Part shown: piece by piece, positions 1 through 10,031 of the stretch
Layout of the letters: each line of letters opens with the position of its first letter
Position numbering within the stretch: the stretch's first letter is position 1
NCBI RefSeq assembly: GCF_000466425.1
Contig: NZ_KE992088.1
Location: 1-64,000 of the forward strand
Source: Capnocytophaga sp. oral taxon 863 str. F0517
GTDB taxonomy: Bacteria > Bacteroidota > Bacteroidia > Flavobacteriales > Flavobacteriaceae
DNA: 64,000 nucleotides
Reading direction: 5' to 3'
The notes under the pieces: generated by a model
What the model saw: only the letters and a program-made list of their open reading frames with translations
Told to the model about the DNA's origin: nothing
Databases searched by the model: none
Position numbers and translations under genes: made by a program

Positions 1-1837
1 CTGGAGTAGGTTCCGGCTTGGGGGCAGGTTTTGGTTCCGGTGTAGGCACTGGAGTGGACTCTGGCTTGGGGGTTGGCTTTGGTTCCGTTGTAGGCACTGG
101 GGCAGGCTCCGGCTTGGGGGCAGGCTTTGGTTCCGGTGTAGGGGTTGGCTCCTGCTTTTTAAGATGGATCGTAATTACCTGGATATGAGTCTCCTGATTG
201 CCACAAGAGTCAGTGGCAAGCCATTGGTAAGTGATTTTTGTGAGTTTGCCCTCTTTTCTTTCCTCTGTTACTGAAGGGGTTACGGTAGGAATACTACAAG
301 GACCTACCGCGCTAAGCGTTGCTTGAGCAGGAAGCGGCTGTCCTTCTTCTATGGTTTTATCTTGGGGTAAAGGAGGTACAAAGGCAAGTGGCAAGTTTTC
401 CTCTTTTTCGAGGATAAAGCCGCCTCCTGCTTGAGGATTTTCATCTGTAACAGCAAAGGCGATATGGTCTATCACCTCTACCTTAATCACCCCTGCACCT
501 ACTTCAAGCCCTGAACTACCATAGAGCTGCTTTCTTATCGGAATATTGGGTAGGGTAAGCTCATAGCTTCCGGTATTATCCACCGCATCCGCTAAAAGGT
601 AAGGGTAGGTCTGTCCATGGTCTTCGGAGAGCAAGATCCGCACCTTGGTATCCTTGAATAGCTCCCTATCCACCGACCAAGTAAGGCTGAGTTTGCTCCC
701 CCCTTTATAAGTCTTATTCGCTGTAGCGGTAGTGATTTTAAAAGGGGTACCCTCCTTGAGTAGCAACTGGGTTTCAGCCAAGTCATATTGGGTGATATAG
801 TCAGAAGTGCCATCACTTGGGGTGTCACTCACGGCCAACCAAAAGGTAAAGTTTCCTGTTTGCTGCTGCCCTAACCAACTATTGGCAACCTCTTTGCCTG
901 TTTGCTGGCTATATTGTCGTTTGAAAGCTACCAAAGGGGAAGTCGTCGGCTGAGGAATGGTATATTGAGCTACCGAAGCCTCCTCACCCAAGCGCACATC
1001 ATGTTGTTCTGCCCTATAATGGAGCTGCCTGCTATCGGGGTCGGTAGCAGGTATGGCAAAAGCAAAATAAGTATCCTTAGGCAGGGTATATTGGGGCTTT
1101 ATTTTTGTCTTATCAATACGAGGAGGTGCTGTACCTAAGGCTATATCCTTAGCCCGATGGCCTCCCTGCTCGGCGAGATACTTGCGAATCAGGGCTATAC
1201 TGGAGAGTGAGAAGAAGTCCCGAGGGCTACCCGAACTCATGACTGATTGTCCCTTGTCGTACTCTGTTTTCTCACTGGCATAGTCAAAATTCGTACCGCT
1301 AAAGGTATGTCGCCCTCCGAAAAGGTGGCCTATCTCATGAGCAATCACCTCCTTGGTGGGTACCGCTACAGCGGCTCCTTTATGTTCATTGTGATATACA
1401 CCCCCAATATGAGAAAGTCCTCGCAATACCAGGCTTTTCCTCTTATTTGTAAAATAGGTCACACAGATGCCCACATCGTAGGCATCGCTGCCTATCAGCT
1501 CATTGATCACTTGTGTAGAGAGGCCTATGATATAGCTGGCATTATGTGCACGAGTAAAGGTCTCCTTCGCCGGATCGGTGATGATAAGTCGCTCATCGCT
1601 AACCAACTCAAAGCGCACTCCTAAGTCCCGCTCGTACATCTGGTTGAGGAAGTGCTCTGTTTGTTGCCAAAACTGCTTTACCTTTTGGGTGCCTTTATCA
1701 AAAACCCAACTACTATAGGTATTATAAGGCACATGAATTGCCAAGCGATAGACTTTTAGCGTTTGTGTATTGGCAATCGTCGGCTGTGCCCTTAGCTGGG
1801 CAATCCCCAATAATAAAATACAGATAAAAAATCTCAT
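1..1837 (-). CDS. Secreted M12-type zinc metalloprotease, C-terminus beyond the left edge
   Basis: The reading frame is open from an ATG at 1837 down to base 1, giving 612 codons with no stop. The N-terminus is a signal peptide (MRFFICILLLGIAQLRA) without the ~140-residue pro-region seen in the paralogue at 4487-7984. The catalytic site HEIGHLFGGRH lies at about residues 167-177, matching HExxHxxGxxH metzincins of the reprolysin/ADAM type, with a downstream SVMSSG Met-turn. Next comes an Ig-like region with one HYR-type module containing Cys (LATDSCGNQETH), then a Pro/Glu/Lys-rich linker that runs off the edge. The paralogue ends in a T9SS sorting domain after the same kind of linker, so this protein is probably also exported by T9SS (inference). 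The likely role is an extracellular or surface protease. Confidence 0.85.
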   Translation of the reverse strand, partial: MRFFICILLLGIAQLRAQPTIANTQTLKVYRLAIHVPYNTYSSWVFDKGTQKVKQFWQQTEHFLNQMYERDLGVRFELVSDERLIITDPAKETFTRAHNASYIIGLSTQVINELIGSDAYDVGICVTYFTNKRKSLVLRGLSHIGGVYHNEHKGAAVAVPTKEVIAHEIGHLFGGRHTFSGTNFDYASEKTEYDKGQSVMSSGSPRDFFSLSSIALIRKYLAEQGGHRAKDIALGTAPPRIDKTKIKPQYTLPKDTYFAFAIPATDPDSRQLHYRAEQHDVRLGEEASVAQYTIPQPTTSPLVAFKRQYSQQTGKEVANSWLGQQQTGNFTFWLAVSDTPSDGTSDYITQYDLAETQLLLKEGTPFKITTATANKTYKGGSKLSLTWSVDRELFKDTKVRILLSEDHGQTYPYLLADAVDNTGSYELTLPNIPIRKQLYGSSGLEVGAGVIKVEVIDHIAFAVTDENPQAGGGFILEKEENLPLAFVPPLPQDKTIEEGQPLPAQATLSAVGPCSIPTVTPSVTEERKEGKLTKITYQWLATDSCGNQETHIQVITIHLKKQEPTPTPEPKPAPKPEPAPVPTTEPKPTPKPESTPVPTPEPKPAPKPEPTP

Positions 1838-1858
1838 TTCTTAATTGTTAGTTCTCAA

Positions 1859-2293
1859 CTACTTAGGCTTATTCACACTTATCATTCCAAATCCTAACAT
1901 AGGAATATCCTTTAAAATAAAAAAATCGGTAACGGGAACTCCTTCTATGTAGTAATAGGTTTTAGCAGAGGTAAAAAGAAAACTCAAAGTAATAAGAAAA
2001 GTAATCGTACAACCTACAAAGGCTAATTTACGTACTATTGGTGAGTATATCCCTACTATCAGTGCCAGTGCTATGGCTATCTCTATTACGCCTATGAGAT
2101 TGGAAACTCCTTGCAAGCTCAGTATTTTATAAAGCCATGAGAGCAGAAAGCTATGTTCTACCAAGGGTTTAATTCCCTCTGCCTCAGTGTGTGTAAACTT
2201 GAATGCTCCTATCCAGAGTAGAATAGTTGCTACTCCAAAAAGGCTGATGTAATACCCTATTTTGTAACATAGGGCGGTACTACTATTTTTCAT
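1859..2293 (-). CDS. DUF417 (YkgB/RclC-like) inner membrane protein
   Basis: This 144-residue protein has about four hydrophobic segments. It carries the family signature near the N-terminus (WIGAFKFTHTEAEGIKPLVEHS, split here as WIGAFKFTHTEAEGI then KPLVEHS) and a C-terminal LKDIPMLGFG motif. The family includes E. coli RclC, linked to reactive chlorine resistance, but its biochemical role is unknown. It is shorter than the usual ~180-200 residues, ending soon after the LKD motif. The metalloprotease start lies 22 nt downstream on the same strand, so the two may be co-transcribed. It runs divergently from htpG. Confidence 0.75.
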   Translation of the reverse strand: MKNSSTALCYKIGYYISLFGVATILLWIGAFKFTHTEAEGIKPLVEHSFLLSWLYKILSLQGVSNLIGVIEIAIALALIVGIYSPIVRKLAFVGCTITFLITLSFLFTSAKTYYYIEGVPVTDFFILKDIPMLGFGMISVNKPK

Positions 2294-2404
2294 TTTTATA
2301 ATTTATTTCAATTGCAAAGTTACGATTTTTTAAGTAAAAAACAAATAGTAAATAATAAAATTTCTCATCCATTCAAAACTCAAGACTTAAAACTCAAAAC
2401 CTTT

Positions 2405-2444
2405 CTGCCATTTTGTCAGCCTTATGCGTACGGCATTATCTTTG
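2405..2444 (+). promoter_or_regulatory. htpG promoter with overlapping dyad
   Basis: TTTG at 2412-2415 and TATCTTTG at 2437-2444 are 21 nt apart, fitting the Bacteroidota -33/-7 consensus. The -33 box is embedded in a near-palindrome CTGCCATTTTGTCAG (2405-2419; arms CTGCCA/TGTCAG, 5 of 6 pairs), a plausible operator. Transcription would start near 2450, after the upstream ATG at 2424, so htpG must start at 2472. Confidence 0.75.
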
Positions 2445-2471
2445 CTAAGGGATAGGCAAAAAACGAATACC

Positions 2472-4361
2472 ATGAAAGGACAAATAAATGTTTCTGTGGA
2501 AAATATCTTTCCACTCATCAAAAAATTCTTATACAGTGACCACGAGATTTTCCTTCGTGAACTAATCTCCAATGCTACCGATGCTACCCTTAAGCTCAAG
2601 CACCTCTGCCAAATAGGCGAAGCGAAAATCCCTTATGGTAATCCCATCATTGAGGTAAAGGTAGATAAGGAAGATAAGAAGCTCCATATCATCGACCAAG
2701 GAATCGGGATGACCGAGGAGGAAGTAGAGAAATATATCAACCAAATCGCCTTCTCTGGAGCCGAAGAGTTCCTTAACAAATACAAGGACTCAGCCAAAGA
2801 TGCAGGTATCATTGGACATTTCGGTTTGGGCTTCTACTCCGCTTTTATGGTGGCCGACAAGGTAGAAATCTTGACCCGCTCCTATAAGGAAGGTGCCCAA
2901 GCGGTACGTTGGGAGTGTGATGGTTCGCCTGCCTATAGTATAGAACCTATCCAGAAAGAAGCACATGGTACCGAAATTATCCTCCACATAGCCGAAGATT
3001 CTGCTGAGTTCTTGCAAGAGAGCAAGATACGCCAGCTTTTGGTGAAATATAATAGGTTTATGCCCATTCCTATCAAAATGGGTATGCGCAAGGAAGCCCT
3101 TCCCCGACCTGAAAATGCCCCTGAGGACTACAAAACAGAATACAAGGAAGTGGACAACATCATCAATAACCCTACTCCGGCCTGGACCAAACAGCCTTCA
3201 GAGCTTAGCGAGGAGGATTATAAGGCGTTCTACCACGAACTCTATCCCACACAGTATGAGGATCCTATGTTCAGCATTCACCTGAATGTAGATTATCCGT
3301 TCCACCTCACTGGTATCCTCTACTTCCCTAAGCTAACCAATGACTTGCAGTTGCAAAAGGATAGAATCCAGCTCTATCAAAATCAAGTTTTCGTAACCGA
3401 CAATGTGGAAGGGATTGTCCCCGAGTTCTTGACCCTCTTGCGTGGGGTAATCGACTCCCCTGATATTCCGCTAAATGTCTCCCGCTCCTACCTACAAGCC
3501 GATGGGAATGTAAAGAAAATCTCCAGCTATGTAACCCGCAAGGTGGCCGATAAGCTCCAATCCCTTTTCAAGGAAAATCGCGAGGATTTTGAGAAAAAGT
3601 GGAACGATATCAAAATCGTCATAGAATATGGTATGCTCTCCGAAGAAAAATTCTTCGAAAAAGCCCAAAAATTCGCCCTATACCCTACTGTAAGTGGCAA
3701 ATACTACACCTTTGAGGAACTTATAGAGAAGATCAAGCCGCTACAAACTAATAAAGACGAGCAAACTGTCATCCTCTATGCTCAAAACAAAGATGCCCAA
3801 CACAGCTATATCGCTGAGGCAGAGGCCAAAGGCTATGAAGTCGTACTTTTGGATTCCCCCTTGGTATCACACCTAATTCAAAAATTAGAGACTACCCAAG
3901 AGAAAATTAGCTTTGCCCGCGTGGATGCTGATTCTATAGAGAACCTCATCAAGAAGGACGAACCCCTGCTCTCCAAGCTCTCCGAAGAGGAAACAGAAAA
4001 ACTCAAAGACTTGGTAACCAACGCGATAGAGAACACCGCCTATACCGTACAGCCTGAAGCCTTGGATAGCCAAGCAGCCCCTTTCCGTATCACCCAGCCC
4101 GAGTTCATGCGCCGTATGAAGGAGATGCAAGCTGTAGGCGGAGGTATGGGCTTCGGAGGCTTCCCTGAGATGTACAACCTGGTGGTGAATACCAACAGCC
4201 CCTTAGCCAGCCAGATCCTTTCCACTGCTGACGAAGCTGCTCGCAAGGCACTTATCAGTCAGTCTTTTGACTTAGCACGTCTCTCCCAAGGACTCTTAAA
4301 AGGTGAAGCCCTTACCACATTTGTCAAACGAAGCTTTGAGATAATGACCAATAACCAATAG
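2472..4361 (+). CDS. htpG: Molecular chaperone HtpG (Hsp90)
   Basis: The product is a 629-residue Hsp90 homologue. It has the GHKL ATPase N-domain (ELISNATDA near residue 35-43, DQGIGM, GHFGLGFYSAFMV), a middle domain (LNVSRSYLQ) and a C-terminal dimerisation region. It acts as an ATP-dependent cytosolic chaperone. The frame stays open upstream to an ATG at 2424, but the promoter's -7 box (2437-2444) lies downstream of that codon, and the family normally begins MKGQINVS, so the ATG at 2472 is chosen. Length and motifs look intact. It is monocistronic: a heptameric repeat array and a bidirectional hairpin terminator follow. Confidence 0.97.
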   Translation: MKGQINVSVENIFPLIKKFLYSDHEIFLRELISNATDATLKLKHLCQIGEAKIPYGNPIIEVKVDKEDKKLHIIDQGIGMTEEEVEKYINQIAFSGAEEFLNKYKDSAKDAGIIGHFGLGFYSAFMVADKVEILTRSYKEGAQAVRWECDGSPAYSIEPIQKEAHGTEIILHIAEDSAEFLQESKIRQLLVKYNRFMPIPIKMGMRKEALPRPENAPEDYKTEYKEVDNIINNPTPAWTKQPSELSEEDYKAFYHELYPTQYEDPMFSIHLNVDYPFHLTGILYFPKLTNDLQLQKDRIQLYQNQVFVTDNVEGIVPEFLTLLRGVIDSPDIPLNVSRSYLQADGNVKKISSYVTRKVADKLQSLFKENREDFEKKWNDIKIVIEYGMLSEEKFFEKAQKFALYPTVSGKYYTFEELIEKIKPLQTNKDEQTVILYAQNKDAQHSYIAEAEAKGYEVVLLDSPLVSHLIQKLETTQEKISFARVDADSIENLIKKDEPLLSKLSEEETEKLKDLVTNAIENTAYTVQPEALDSQAAPFRITQPEFMRRMKEMQAVGGGMGFGGFPEMYNLVVNTNSPLASQILSTADEAARKALISQSFDLARLSQGLLKGEALTTFVKRSFEIMTNNQ

Positions 4362-4402
4362 CTAGTGACTAATGACAAATGACTAGTGACTAATGATTAA
4401 CA
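4362..4402 (+). repeat. Heptameric TGACTAA-type array after htpG
   Basis: Degenerate 7-nt units (agTGACT aaTGACA aaTGACT agTGACT aaTGATT aacaatt) follow the htpG stop directly. Because 7 is 1 mod 3, successive TGA/TAA triplets fall in all three frames. Similar arrays follow carA, nrdG, nrdD and GSCFA. Confidence 0.7.
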
Positions 4403-4431
4403 ATTGGTGTCTTTATTATAATAAAGAAATA

Positions 4432-4468
4432 AACAGAGGTTATCCTTTTCGATAACCTCTGTTATTTT
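4432..4468. terminator. Bidirectional hairpin terminator, htpG / metalloprotease
   Basis: Perfect 13-bp inverted repeat AACAGAGGTTATC (4432-4444) and its complement (4451-4463) around a 6-nt loop, followed by a T-rich tract on the plus strand. It lies between convergent htpG and the 4487-7984 gene. A near-identical hairpin occurs at 8089-8119. Confidence 0.85.
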
Positions 4469-4486
4469 ATGGGGGCAGGGGCTGTT

Positions 4487-7400
4487 TTATTTTAGATAAA
4501 GAAATCCCTTCTTTGTTTCTTGTCTGCCTCCATGAACATAGGAGAGTACATAGAAATAGGTACCCGATGGAAGGCGTTGGCCACGAGCCACTACCCCTCT
4601 TACATTGGCATAGCCTGTAAAGTAGTCTCCTTGAGCTTGGTAATGGTCATTTTCGTATACAGGAATACCCATTTCATTAAAAATAAGTACTTCTATAGGA
4701 GTATTAGGATCTGTATTTTCTACTTTGAAATAGTTTTCCGAACCATCTTCTGAAGAAACTGCATTATATACCACTATAGGACGTATTTCCTCGACACTAT
4801 TAGGTAACGAGGGGATAGGGTCTGGCTTTGGTACTGGAGCTGGATCGGGCTTGGGAGTCGGCTTTGGCGCTGGGATCGGATCGGGCTTAGGCACTGGGGT
4901 CGGATCGGGCTTAGGTGTGGGAGCCGGATCAGGCTTGGGAGTCGGCTTTGGCGCTGGGATCGGATCAGGTTTAGGTACTGGAGCCGGATCGGGTTTAGGC
5001 ACTGGGGTCGGATCAAGCTTAGGTGTGGGAGTCGGCTTTGGCACTGGGATCGGATCAGGCTTGGGTGCTGGTTTGGGCACTAAGGTAATCGTTTGGGTAT
5101 GCATTACCTTGTTGCCACACGCATCGGAGGCTATCCATTGGTATAAGACCTTATCCGGAGTTCCTTTTATTTTTGTCTTTTGAAAGGCTACTGTTGCTTT
5201 TCCACAATCATCAATTGCGGTAAGAGTTACAGGCTTAGGTAGTGGTGTTCCTTCCTCTATACGCTGATCTTGAGGGAGTTGTCCCACAAAAGTTGGTGCT
5301 GTATTATCAGATACTACGATGCGTTGGGTATAGTGAATAGCCGTACCACAGTGATCGGTAGCGGTATAGGTACGCAAGAGGGTATAAGCCTCTGGACAAG
5401 AGCCCTGTTGCTTGACATCCTTATAAGTAAGTGAAATCGGTGGACATCCCCCCTCGGTATGTAATGTCATTACTTGGGGAAGTGCTGCGGTACAAGATAG
5501 TTCTACATCCTTGGGAAGGTCAGCTGTCAAAAACATAAGGGGTGCTCTGGGGGTAATGGTAATAACCTGTGTATAGGTGGTACTATTAGCACAATTGTCC
5601 GTAGCCACCCATTGGTAAATCACCTTAGCAAGCCTTCCTTCCTTAAGTTGTTGTTGCTGATTGGTCACTACCTTTACCTCTTGACAATTGTCGGTGGCTG
5701 TAAGGGTCGCCTGAGCAGGTATCGGTGTTCCCTCCTCTATGGTTAAGTCTTTAGGCAAAGGCCCTACAAAATTAGGAGATTGCTCGTCCTTGACCATGAT
5801 TGTCTGTTCAAAAGTAAGTTGGGCTTGACACTCATCTGTAAAGGTATAAGTTCGCTTAAGTGCATAACAGAACTTAGCTATGGATAGAGACTGCTGTTGC
5901 ACAGTTTTGGTAATGGCTCCACAACCACCTTGTAGGGCTATGGTAGTGGGCGAAGGAATAGCCTCTGTACAAGTGACTATGAGCTGCTGCGGTGGCAGGG
6001 AACTAGTTACAAAAGCTAAAGGAGCTTGCGCCTTATTGTTCTTCTCAAGGATAAACCCACCATCCTTATAAGGTGACTTTGTAGAAAGGGCATAAGCCAA
6101 GCCATCAATTACTTCTACCTTGATAACCCCCTGCCCTTTGGGATTTCCAAAGTACCCATGAGTGGTACCAATGGCTACATTAGGGAGTGTAATCTCACAA
6201 CTACCATTATTGGGAGCTTCCTCTACGAGGACATACTTATAGGTCTTGCCTGAATCATCAGAGAGGAGAATACGCACTTTGCTCTTTTCTTGGAAAATAT
6301 TGGTATCCACCTGCCAGTGAAGTGTAAGACGATCGCCCGCATGATACACCTTATTGGGCTTGTACTTAGCGCCATTATCAAAACCTTGGATCTCAAAGGG
6401 TTTGCCTTTTACGATTTTTACTTTAGTTTCCACCACATCATACTGAGGAACATGGTGAGGATCCTTCTTGTTATGGTCGGCTACACCCAACCAAAAAGTA
6501 AAAGTACCAGGGTGATAGGAGACCGTCCCTTTGGCCACCGCAAAGGTATTGCGTTCTACCTCGAACCATTCCTCTTGGAAACGGATATGACTGCTTGCTG
6601 TTCCCTTGTAAGTGAGGAACTGCGCATTAGACCGAGAAGAATGGAAGCGCCTATCGGCAGGATGAGCCATATAGGTAAGTGCATCCCCTTCAGGGTCAGT
6701 AGCGGTGAGATAGAACTGGAAATAAGTATTCTGAGGTATTACATATTCCTGCTTAAGGCGTGCACGCTCCAAGGATGGAGGTCTATTTTGGGTTTTCACA
6801 CCATATACTAAATTTGTCCCGGTTCCCTCTACTCGTTTTCCTCTCTCTTGGGTATAGGCTCTATCGGCATAATAGGCCATAGAATTACCCAAGAAAGCGC
6901 GAATAATTTGGACACTCACCAAGGAGAAGAAATCACGGGGATACTCATGACCATAACTCATAATGGACTGCCCCCTATCGGTTTCCGTTTTCTCGGAATA
7001 GACCCCTCCATTGGAGAAAGTATGGTCAGCCCCAAACATGTGACCTATCTCATGCGCTATGGTAGAAGGCCCCACAGGGCGAGCGGCGGCACTGGCCTTT
7101 TGGTGTTGTTGGTAGGCGGAATATACAGCAGCTAAGCCATTGTAACGCTCCCTAAAATCGGTTAGAACAACCGCCAGGTCATAGTTCTTAGGATTGTAAT
7201 ACTTGTTAAAGATCTCTGTTGCATTATTAACCACCTCATTACCACTTACTTTTTTAGGGAAGAGTGCGTTTTCTTGGGAGGTAATAATAAGTCGATCATC
7301 ATCGATTAACTCAAAGTGTACCCCTATATCATTGCCATAGAGCTCATTGAGAAAGGTTTCGGTAGCATACCAAAAAGCCTTTATCTTAGCCTTATTACCG

Positions 7401-7984
7401 TTGAAAGGTTTTTTCATGATATAGTAGCTATAATCCACTGGTAGCGCCAATCGGTAGAGTCGCCACACCCCATCGGTATGGATTAGGCTCTTGGGGTAGA
7501 GCAAGTTATATGGGGTAGGAGGGGTGATGGGAGGGTCGTTTTTATCCTCATCACTCTCGGGAAAAGCATTCCGGAACCCCACGCCACGGCTGGCTTTAGA
7601 AGTATTTTTCTTTTGAATAGCTGCTGCCCCACAACGTGTCTTCTGCTCTTGGGTGAGTTGCAGAACTCCTGCATCAGAAACAGTCAGCACATAGGACTTG
7701 CCTCCATAGAGGATTTCTCCGAAGAGCGTTTGCTCACTTAGGGTAAGTGTCCCTACAAAGGTCTCTCCATAGTAGCCCACAAAGGAACGATACCCCTTGC
7801 TGTTGAAAGTCCCTTGGCGTTCTTGCCAATGAATAGGGAGCGGCTCTTTGGTATGAGGAAGGGTAAGAGACCATACAACCGAGGAAGACTGTGCAAAGTG
7901 TTGGTTTATCGCTTGCAGATTATCCTGCGCTTGAAGCACTTGCAACCCAATGAGTAGAAACAAAAAACGAAAAATAGCTTTCAT
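4487..7984 (-). CDS. Secreted M12-type metalloprotease with HYR repeats and T9SS type-B sorting domain
   Basis: This 1165-residue protein starts with a signal peptide ([19 protein letters not shown]) and a pro-like region to about residue 160. The catalytic domain contains [11 protein letters not shown] at 311-321 and the Met-turn SIMSYG near 340. Three or four Cys-containing HYR/Ig-like modules follow (about 650-990, with ATDNCANST- and ASDACGNK-like motifs), then a Pro-rich PKPDPxPxPKP linker (about 995-1060). The C-terminal ~100 residues match the gliding-motility-type [22 protein letters not shown], then [27 protein letters not shown] and a final GFLYLK. That predicts type IX secretion and surface attachment or release. 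It is a paralogue of the gene at 1-1837. The linker is encoded by near-identical tandem units and could vary in length between strains. Confidence 0.93.
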   Translation of the reverse strand: MKAIFRFLFLLIGLQVLQAQDNLQAINQHFAQSSSVVWSLTLPHTKEPLPIHWQERQGTFNSKGYRSFVGYYGETFVGTLTLSEQTLFGEILYGGKSYVLTVSDAGVLQLTQEQKTRCGAAAIQKKNTSKASRGVGFRNAFPESDEDKNDPPITPPTPYNLLYPKSLIHTDGVWRLYRLALPVDYSYYIMKKPFNGNKAKIKAFWYATETFLNELYGNDIGVHFELIDDDRLIITSQENALFPKKVSGNEVVNNATEIFNKYYNPKNYDLAVVLTDFRERYNGLAAVYSAYQQHQKASAAARPVGPSTIAHEIGHMFGADHTFSNGGVYSEKTETDRGQSIMSYGHEYPRDFFSLVSVQIIRAFLGNSMAYYADRAYTQERGKRVEGTGTNLVYGVKTQNRPPSLERARLKQEYVIPQNTYFQFYLTATDPEGDALTYMAHPADRRFHSSRSNAQFLTYKGTASSHIRFQEEWFEVERNTFAVAKGTVSYHPGTFTFWLGVADHNKKDPHHVPQYDVVETKVKIVKGKPFEIQGFDNGAKYKPNKVYHAGDRLTLHWQVDTNIFQEKSKVRILLSDDSGKTYKYVLVEEAPNNGSCEITLPNVAIGTTHGYFGNPKGQGVIKVEVIDGLAYALSTKSPYKDGGFILEKNNKAQAPLAFVTSSLPPQQLIVTCTEAIPSPTTIALQGGCGAITKTVQQQSLSIAKFCYALKRTYTFTDECQAQLTFEQTIMVKDEQSPNFVGPLPKDLTIEEGTPIPAQATLTATDNCQEVKVVTNQQQQLKEGRLAKVIYQWVATDNCANSTTYTQVITITPRAPLMFLTADLPKDVELSCTAALPQVMTLHTEGGCPPISLTYKDVKQQGSCPEAYTLLRTYTATDHCGTAIHYTQRIVVSDNTAPTFVGQLPQDQRIEEGTPLPKPVTLTAIDDCGKATVAFQKTKIKGTPDKVLYQWIASDACGNKVMHTQTITLVPKPAPKPDPIPVPKPTPTPKLDPTPVPKPDPAPVPKPDPIPAPKPTPKPDPAPTPKPDPTPVPKPDPIPAPKPTPKPDPAPVPKPDPIPSLPNSVEEIRPIVVYNAVSSEDGSENYFKVENTDPNTPIEVLIFNEMGIPVYENDHYQAQGDYFTGYANVRGVVARGQRLPSGTYFYVLSYVHGGRQETKKGFLYLK

Positions 7985-8088
7985 TTTAGAAGATTTTTCA
8001 AAGTGCTAATTTACGATTTTTTTTCTAAACAAAAAAGTATTTTTTGATATTTTATTTAACAATTAATACCTTTCTTAAAATTATAACA

Positions 8089-8119
8089 AATAGAGATTAT
8101 CAAAAAGATAACCTCTATT
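8089..8119 (-). terminator. Hairpin terminator after the YD-repeat lipoprotein
   Basis: AATAGAGATTATC (8089-8101), AAAAA loop, GATAACCTCTATT (8107-8119): 13-bp stem with one G-T type mismatch. It lies just downstream of the 8136-9284 minus-strand gene and has almost the same sequence as the terminator at 4432. Confidence 0.75.
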
Positions 8120-8135
8120 ATGTTCTTATACTTTT

Positions 8136-9284
8136 TTAGTAATAAGTAATCTCTCTTCTTTGAACCTTACCATCAACTTCTCTTAGAGTCCAATTCCTTT
8201 TTACATCATAATTCTTATAAATTTCCTTACTTATTGAGCTATTTTGTGTACGAATCTTACTCACCAAATTACCATTTTGATAAGTATAAACTTCTTCATA
8301 TATAGTCCAACCATCATCCTTTCTTTCTACTTTTAAAAGATATCCTTTATTATTATAGGTGTTTATATACACTGTTTTTCTCTCCTGTATACCACGATCT
8401 TCCTCTATCAGATTATTTTTATCATCATATTTATAAGTTGTCCCATAGCTTTTTATTAGCAATCCCTTTTCATTATACTTTTTACTTCTTTGTGATTCTT
8501 GTCGTCCATTAAGATACCAAGTTTCCGTTACTTCTTTATTAGGTATATCATAGGTATATCTACCTACTTCTCCATTTTCACCTCCATGCATAACTGTAGT
8601 TAGGTATCCATTTCTATCATAGGTGTAAGTTGTTTCTCTACCATTCATTCGATATGTAATAATATTTCCTTCTTCATCAAAATTAATAACCTTAGAATAG
8701 CTTTGTCCATCATAGTATTGCCCCTGTTCTTTAAGAGTTTTTACTTTACCTCTTAATTCCATATCCTGTCTTTCTGTTTTTAACCACGTAATTCTATTTT
8801 GGGAGGTATCTGACCAACTATTATCTACTGGTTCGTTATTATCTGATTCATTATTGGAATTGTTATTATCAATATTATTATCTTCACTGTTATTTTTATC
8901 TCTTTTCTTTATTATATAGAATGTAATTGAGGCATATGAATTTCTCTCATGTAATACTAATATTGCATCAGTAGGGTTTTCTGTAGTAATTGAATAGTTA
9001 TCTACTTTTTCTACTTCACAAACATAATGTCCAAAAGGAATATTTGTAAATTCTGCTTCATATTTTCCTAAATTTCCTTTAAAAGCATGTTTTTCTATAT
9101 TTCCCAATTTCACCTTTAGATACTCTTTTTCTATCTTTTCTCCTATTGGAATAATTTGTACATTGACCCTTGCTGTTGTCGCTTTAGGTTCTTCTCTTTC
9201 TCTTATAGAATGCTTTGGTTCTACTTTTTGACACCCGCCTGCTATCATAGCAGTTGCTACAAGTAATAAAAAAATCTTTTTCAT
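8136..9284 (-). CDS. Lipoprotein with YD/RHS-like repeats
   Basis: The N-terminus is a lipoprotein signal with lipobox IAGGC (MKKIFLLLVATAMIAGGCQKVEP), so the protein is anchored in the envelope. Residues ~40-130 form a possible beta-rich domain. An Asn/Asp/Glu-rich linker (about 130-155) follows. From about 165 onward there are repeated strands of the form YTYDRNGYLT, RSKKYNEKGLLIKSY, YKYDDKNNLIEED and YTYQNGNLVSK, the short YD-repeat pattern of RHS-like proteins. Most of its length is repeats, with no toxin domain at the C-terminus. Two more exported relatives (14374-15126, 16520-17653) and five cytosolic ones (47-55 kb) lie in this window. Function is unknown. Confidence 0.75.
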   Translation of the reverse strand: MKKIFLLLVATAMIAGGCQKVEPKHSIREREEPKATTARVNVQIIPIGEKIEKEYLKVKLGNIEKHAFKGNLGKYEAEFTNIPFGHYVCEVEKVDNYSITTENPTDAILVLHERNSYASITFYIIKKRDKNNSEDNNIDNNNSNNESDNNEPVDNSWSDTSQNRITWLKTERQDMELRGKVKTLKEQGQYYDGQSYSKVINFDEEGNIITYRMNGRETTYTYDRNGYLTTVMHGGENGEVGRYTYDIPNKEVTETWYLNGRQESQRSKKYNEKGLLIKSYGTTYKYDDKNNLIEEDRGIQERKTVYINTYNNKGYLLKVERKDDGWTIYEEVYTYQNGNLVSKIRTQNSSISKEIYKNYDVKRNWTLREVDGKVQRREITYY

Positions 9285-9320
9285 AAGTATAGTATTTATA
9301 AAATGTTCAGTTTCTAAATT

Positions 9321-9992
9321 CTAAAAATGAATAGTAATTCCTAATCCATTAGAAAATATCACAGGATTTATTGTTATTTTTTTATTCATCTGATTCTTAT
9401 TATATGTTTCTATTGCTTCTATCTTCAATTTATTAGACTTCCTCCTTAAAAAATAAGAAGGTATAATAATTGCAAAACCTGCATAATCCATGATATTTTT
9501 ATCCATCTTCATTTTTGATTCTTGTCCAAAATTCATAATATTTTGTATCAAGGATAATGTTGCCAATGTTACACCGATTGAACCTCCAATAATGGCTCCT
9601 GTTTTATAACTTTGCGATTTCTTATATATTTTCCTAGCCTGTTCATCTTGATATAATATTTCTCCTATTTTTTTCCTTTTTATAGGTTCTCCATTAAAGA
9701 AATAGCGTTTATCAAGCACTGTAATATAATTTTTTATTTCCTTCTTTTCTATCATCTCTTCTTGATTGAAGATATCTTTTGAACCATTTTCATAACGGAT
9801 CAACAAAATATCAGATTTTGATATTGCATAGGTAGGCCCCTCTATATTTTCTGCTTTTTTATATTTCACCTCATGAAAAGTTATTTCTAATACTTTTGCT
9901 TTGATATCTTCACCTCTTTTAGTTGTGATCATGTCCTGTGAATAGCAAACTACCATTGTCAAGAAGACAGCTATTGTAGATAATTGTTTCAT
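9321..9992 (-). CDS. Secreted hypothetical protein behind a structured RNA leader
   Basis: The frame is open to 10091, but that extension would translate the structured RNA element at 10032-10191. The ATG at 9992 gives a clean signal peptide (MKQLSTIAVFLTMVVCYSQD) and a 223-residue product. The N-terminal part (MITTKRGEDIKAKVLEITFH, then IRYENGSKDIF) resembles a widespread Bacteroidota secreted family of unknown function in which a KxGxxIxAKVxEI motif is followed by a YxxGxxxxF motif. A Gly-rich hydrophobic segment (TGAIIGGSIGVTLATLSLIQ) in the middle may be membrane-associated. Function is unknown. Confidence 0.7.
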   Translation of the reverse strand: MKQLSTIAVFLTMVVCYSQDMITTKRGEDIKAKVLEITFHEVKYKKAENIEGPTYAISKSDILLIRYENGSKDIFNQEEMIEKKEIKNYITVLDKRYFFNGEPIKRKKIGEILYQDEQARKIYKKSQSYKTGAIIGGSIGVTLATLSLIQNIMNFGQESKMKMDKNIMDYAGFAIIIPSYFLRRKSNKLKIEAIETYNKNQMNKKITINPVIFSNGLGITIHF

Positions 9993-10031
9993 TATAATAT
10001 AATTTGAAATTTCTTCTAAACAATAAAAAAG

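Noticed and set aside
2424-2471. Upstream ATG for htpG
   Set aside because: It lies before the -7 box at 2437-2444, and the Hsp90 family begins at the second ATG.
4800-5070. CRISPR-like tandem repeats
   Set aside because: The repeats are in-frame coding units of a Pro-rich linker, with no unique spacers and no cas genes nearby.
4851-5183. Gly-rich plus-strand ORF ([13 protein letters not shown]-type)
   Set aside because: It is the antisense of the Pro-rich linker of the metalloprotease; the repeats come from PKPDP codons on the other strand.
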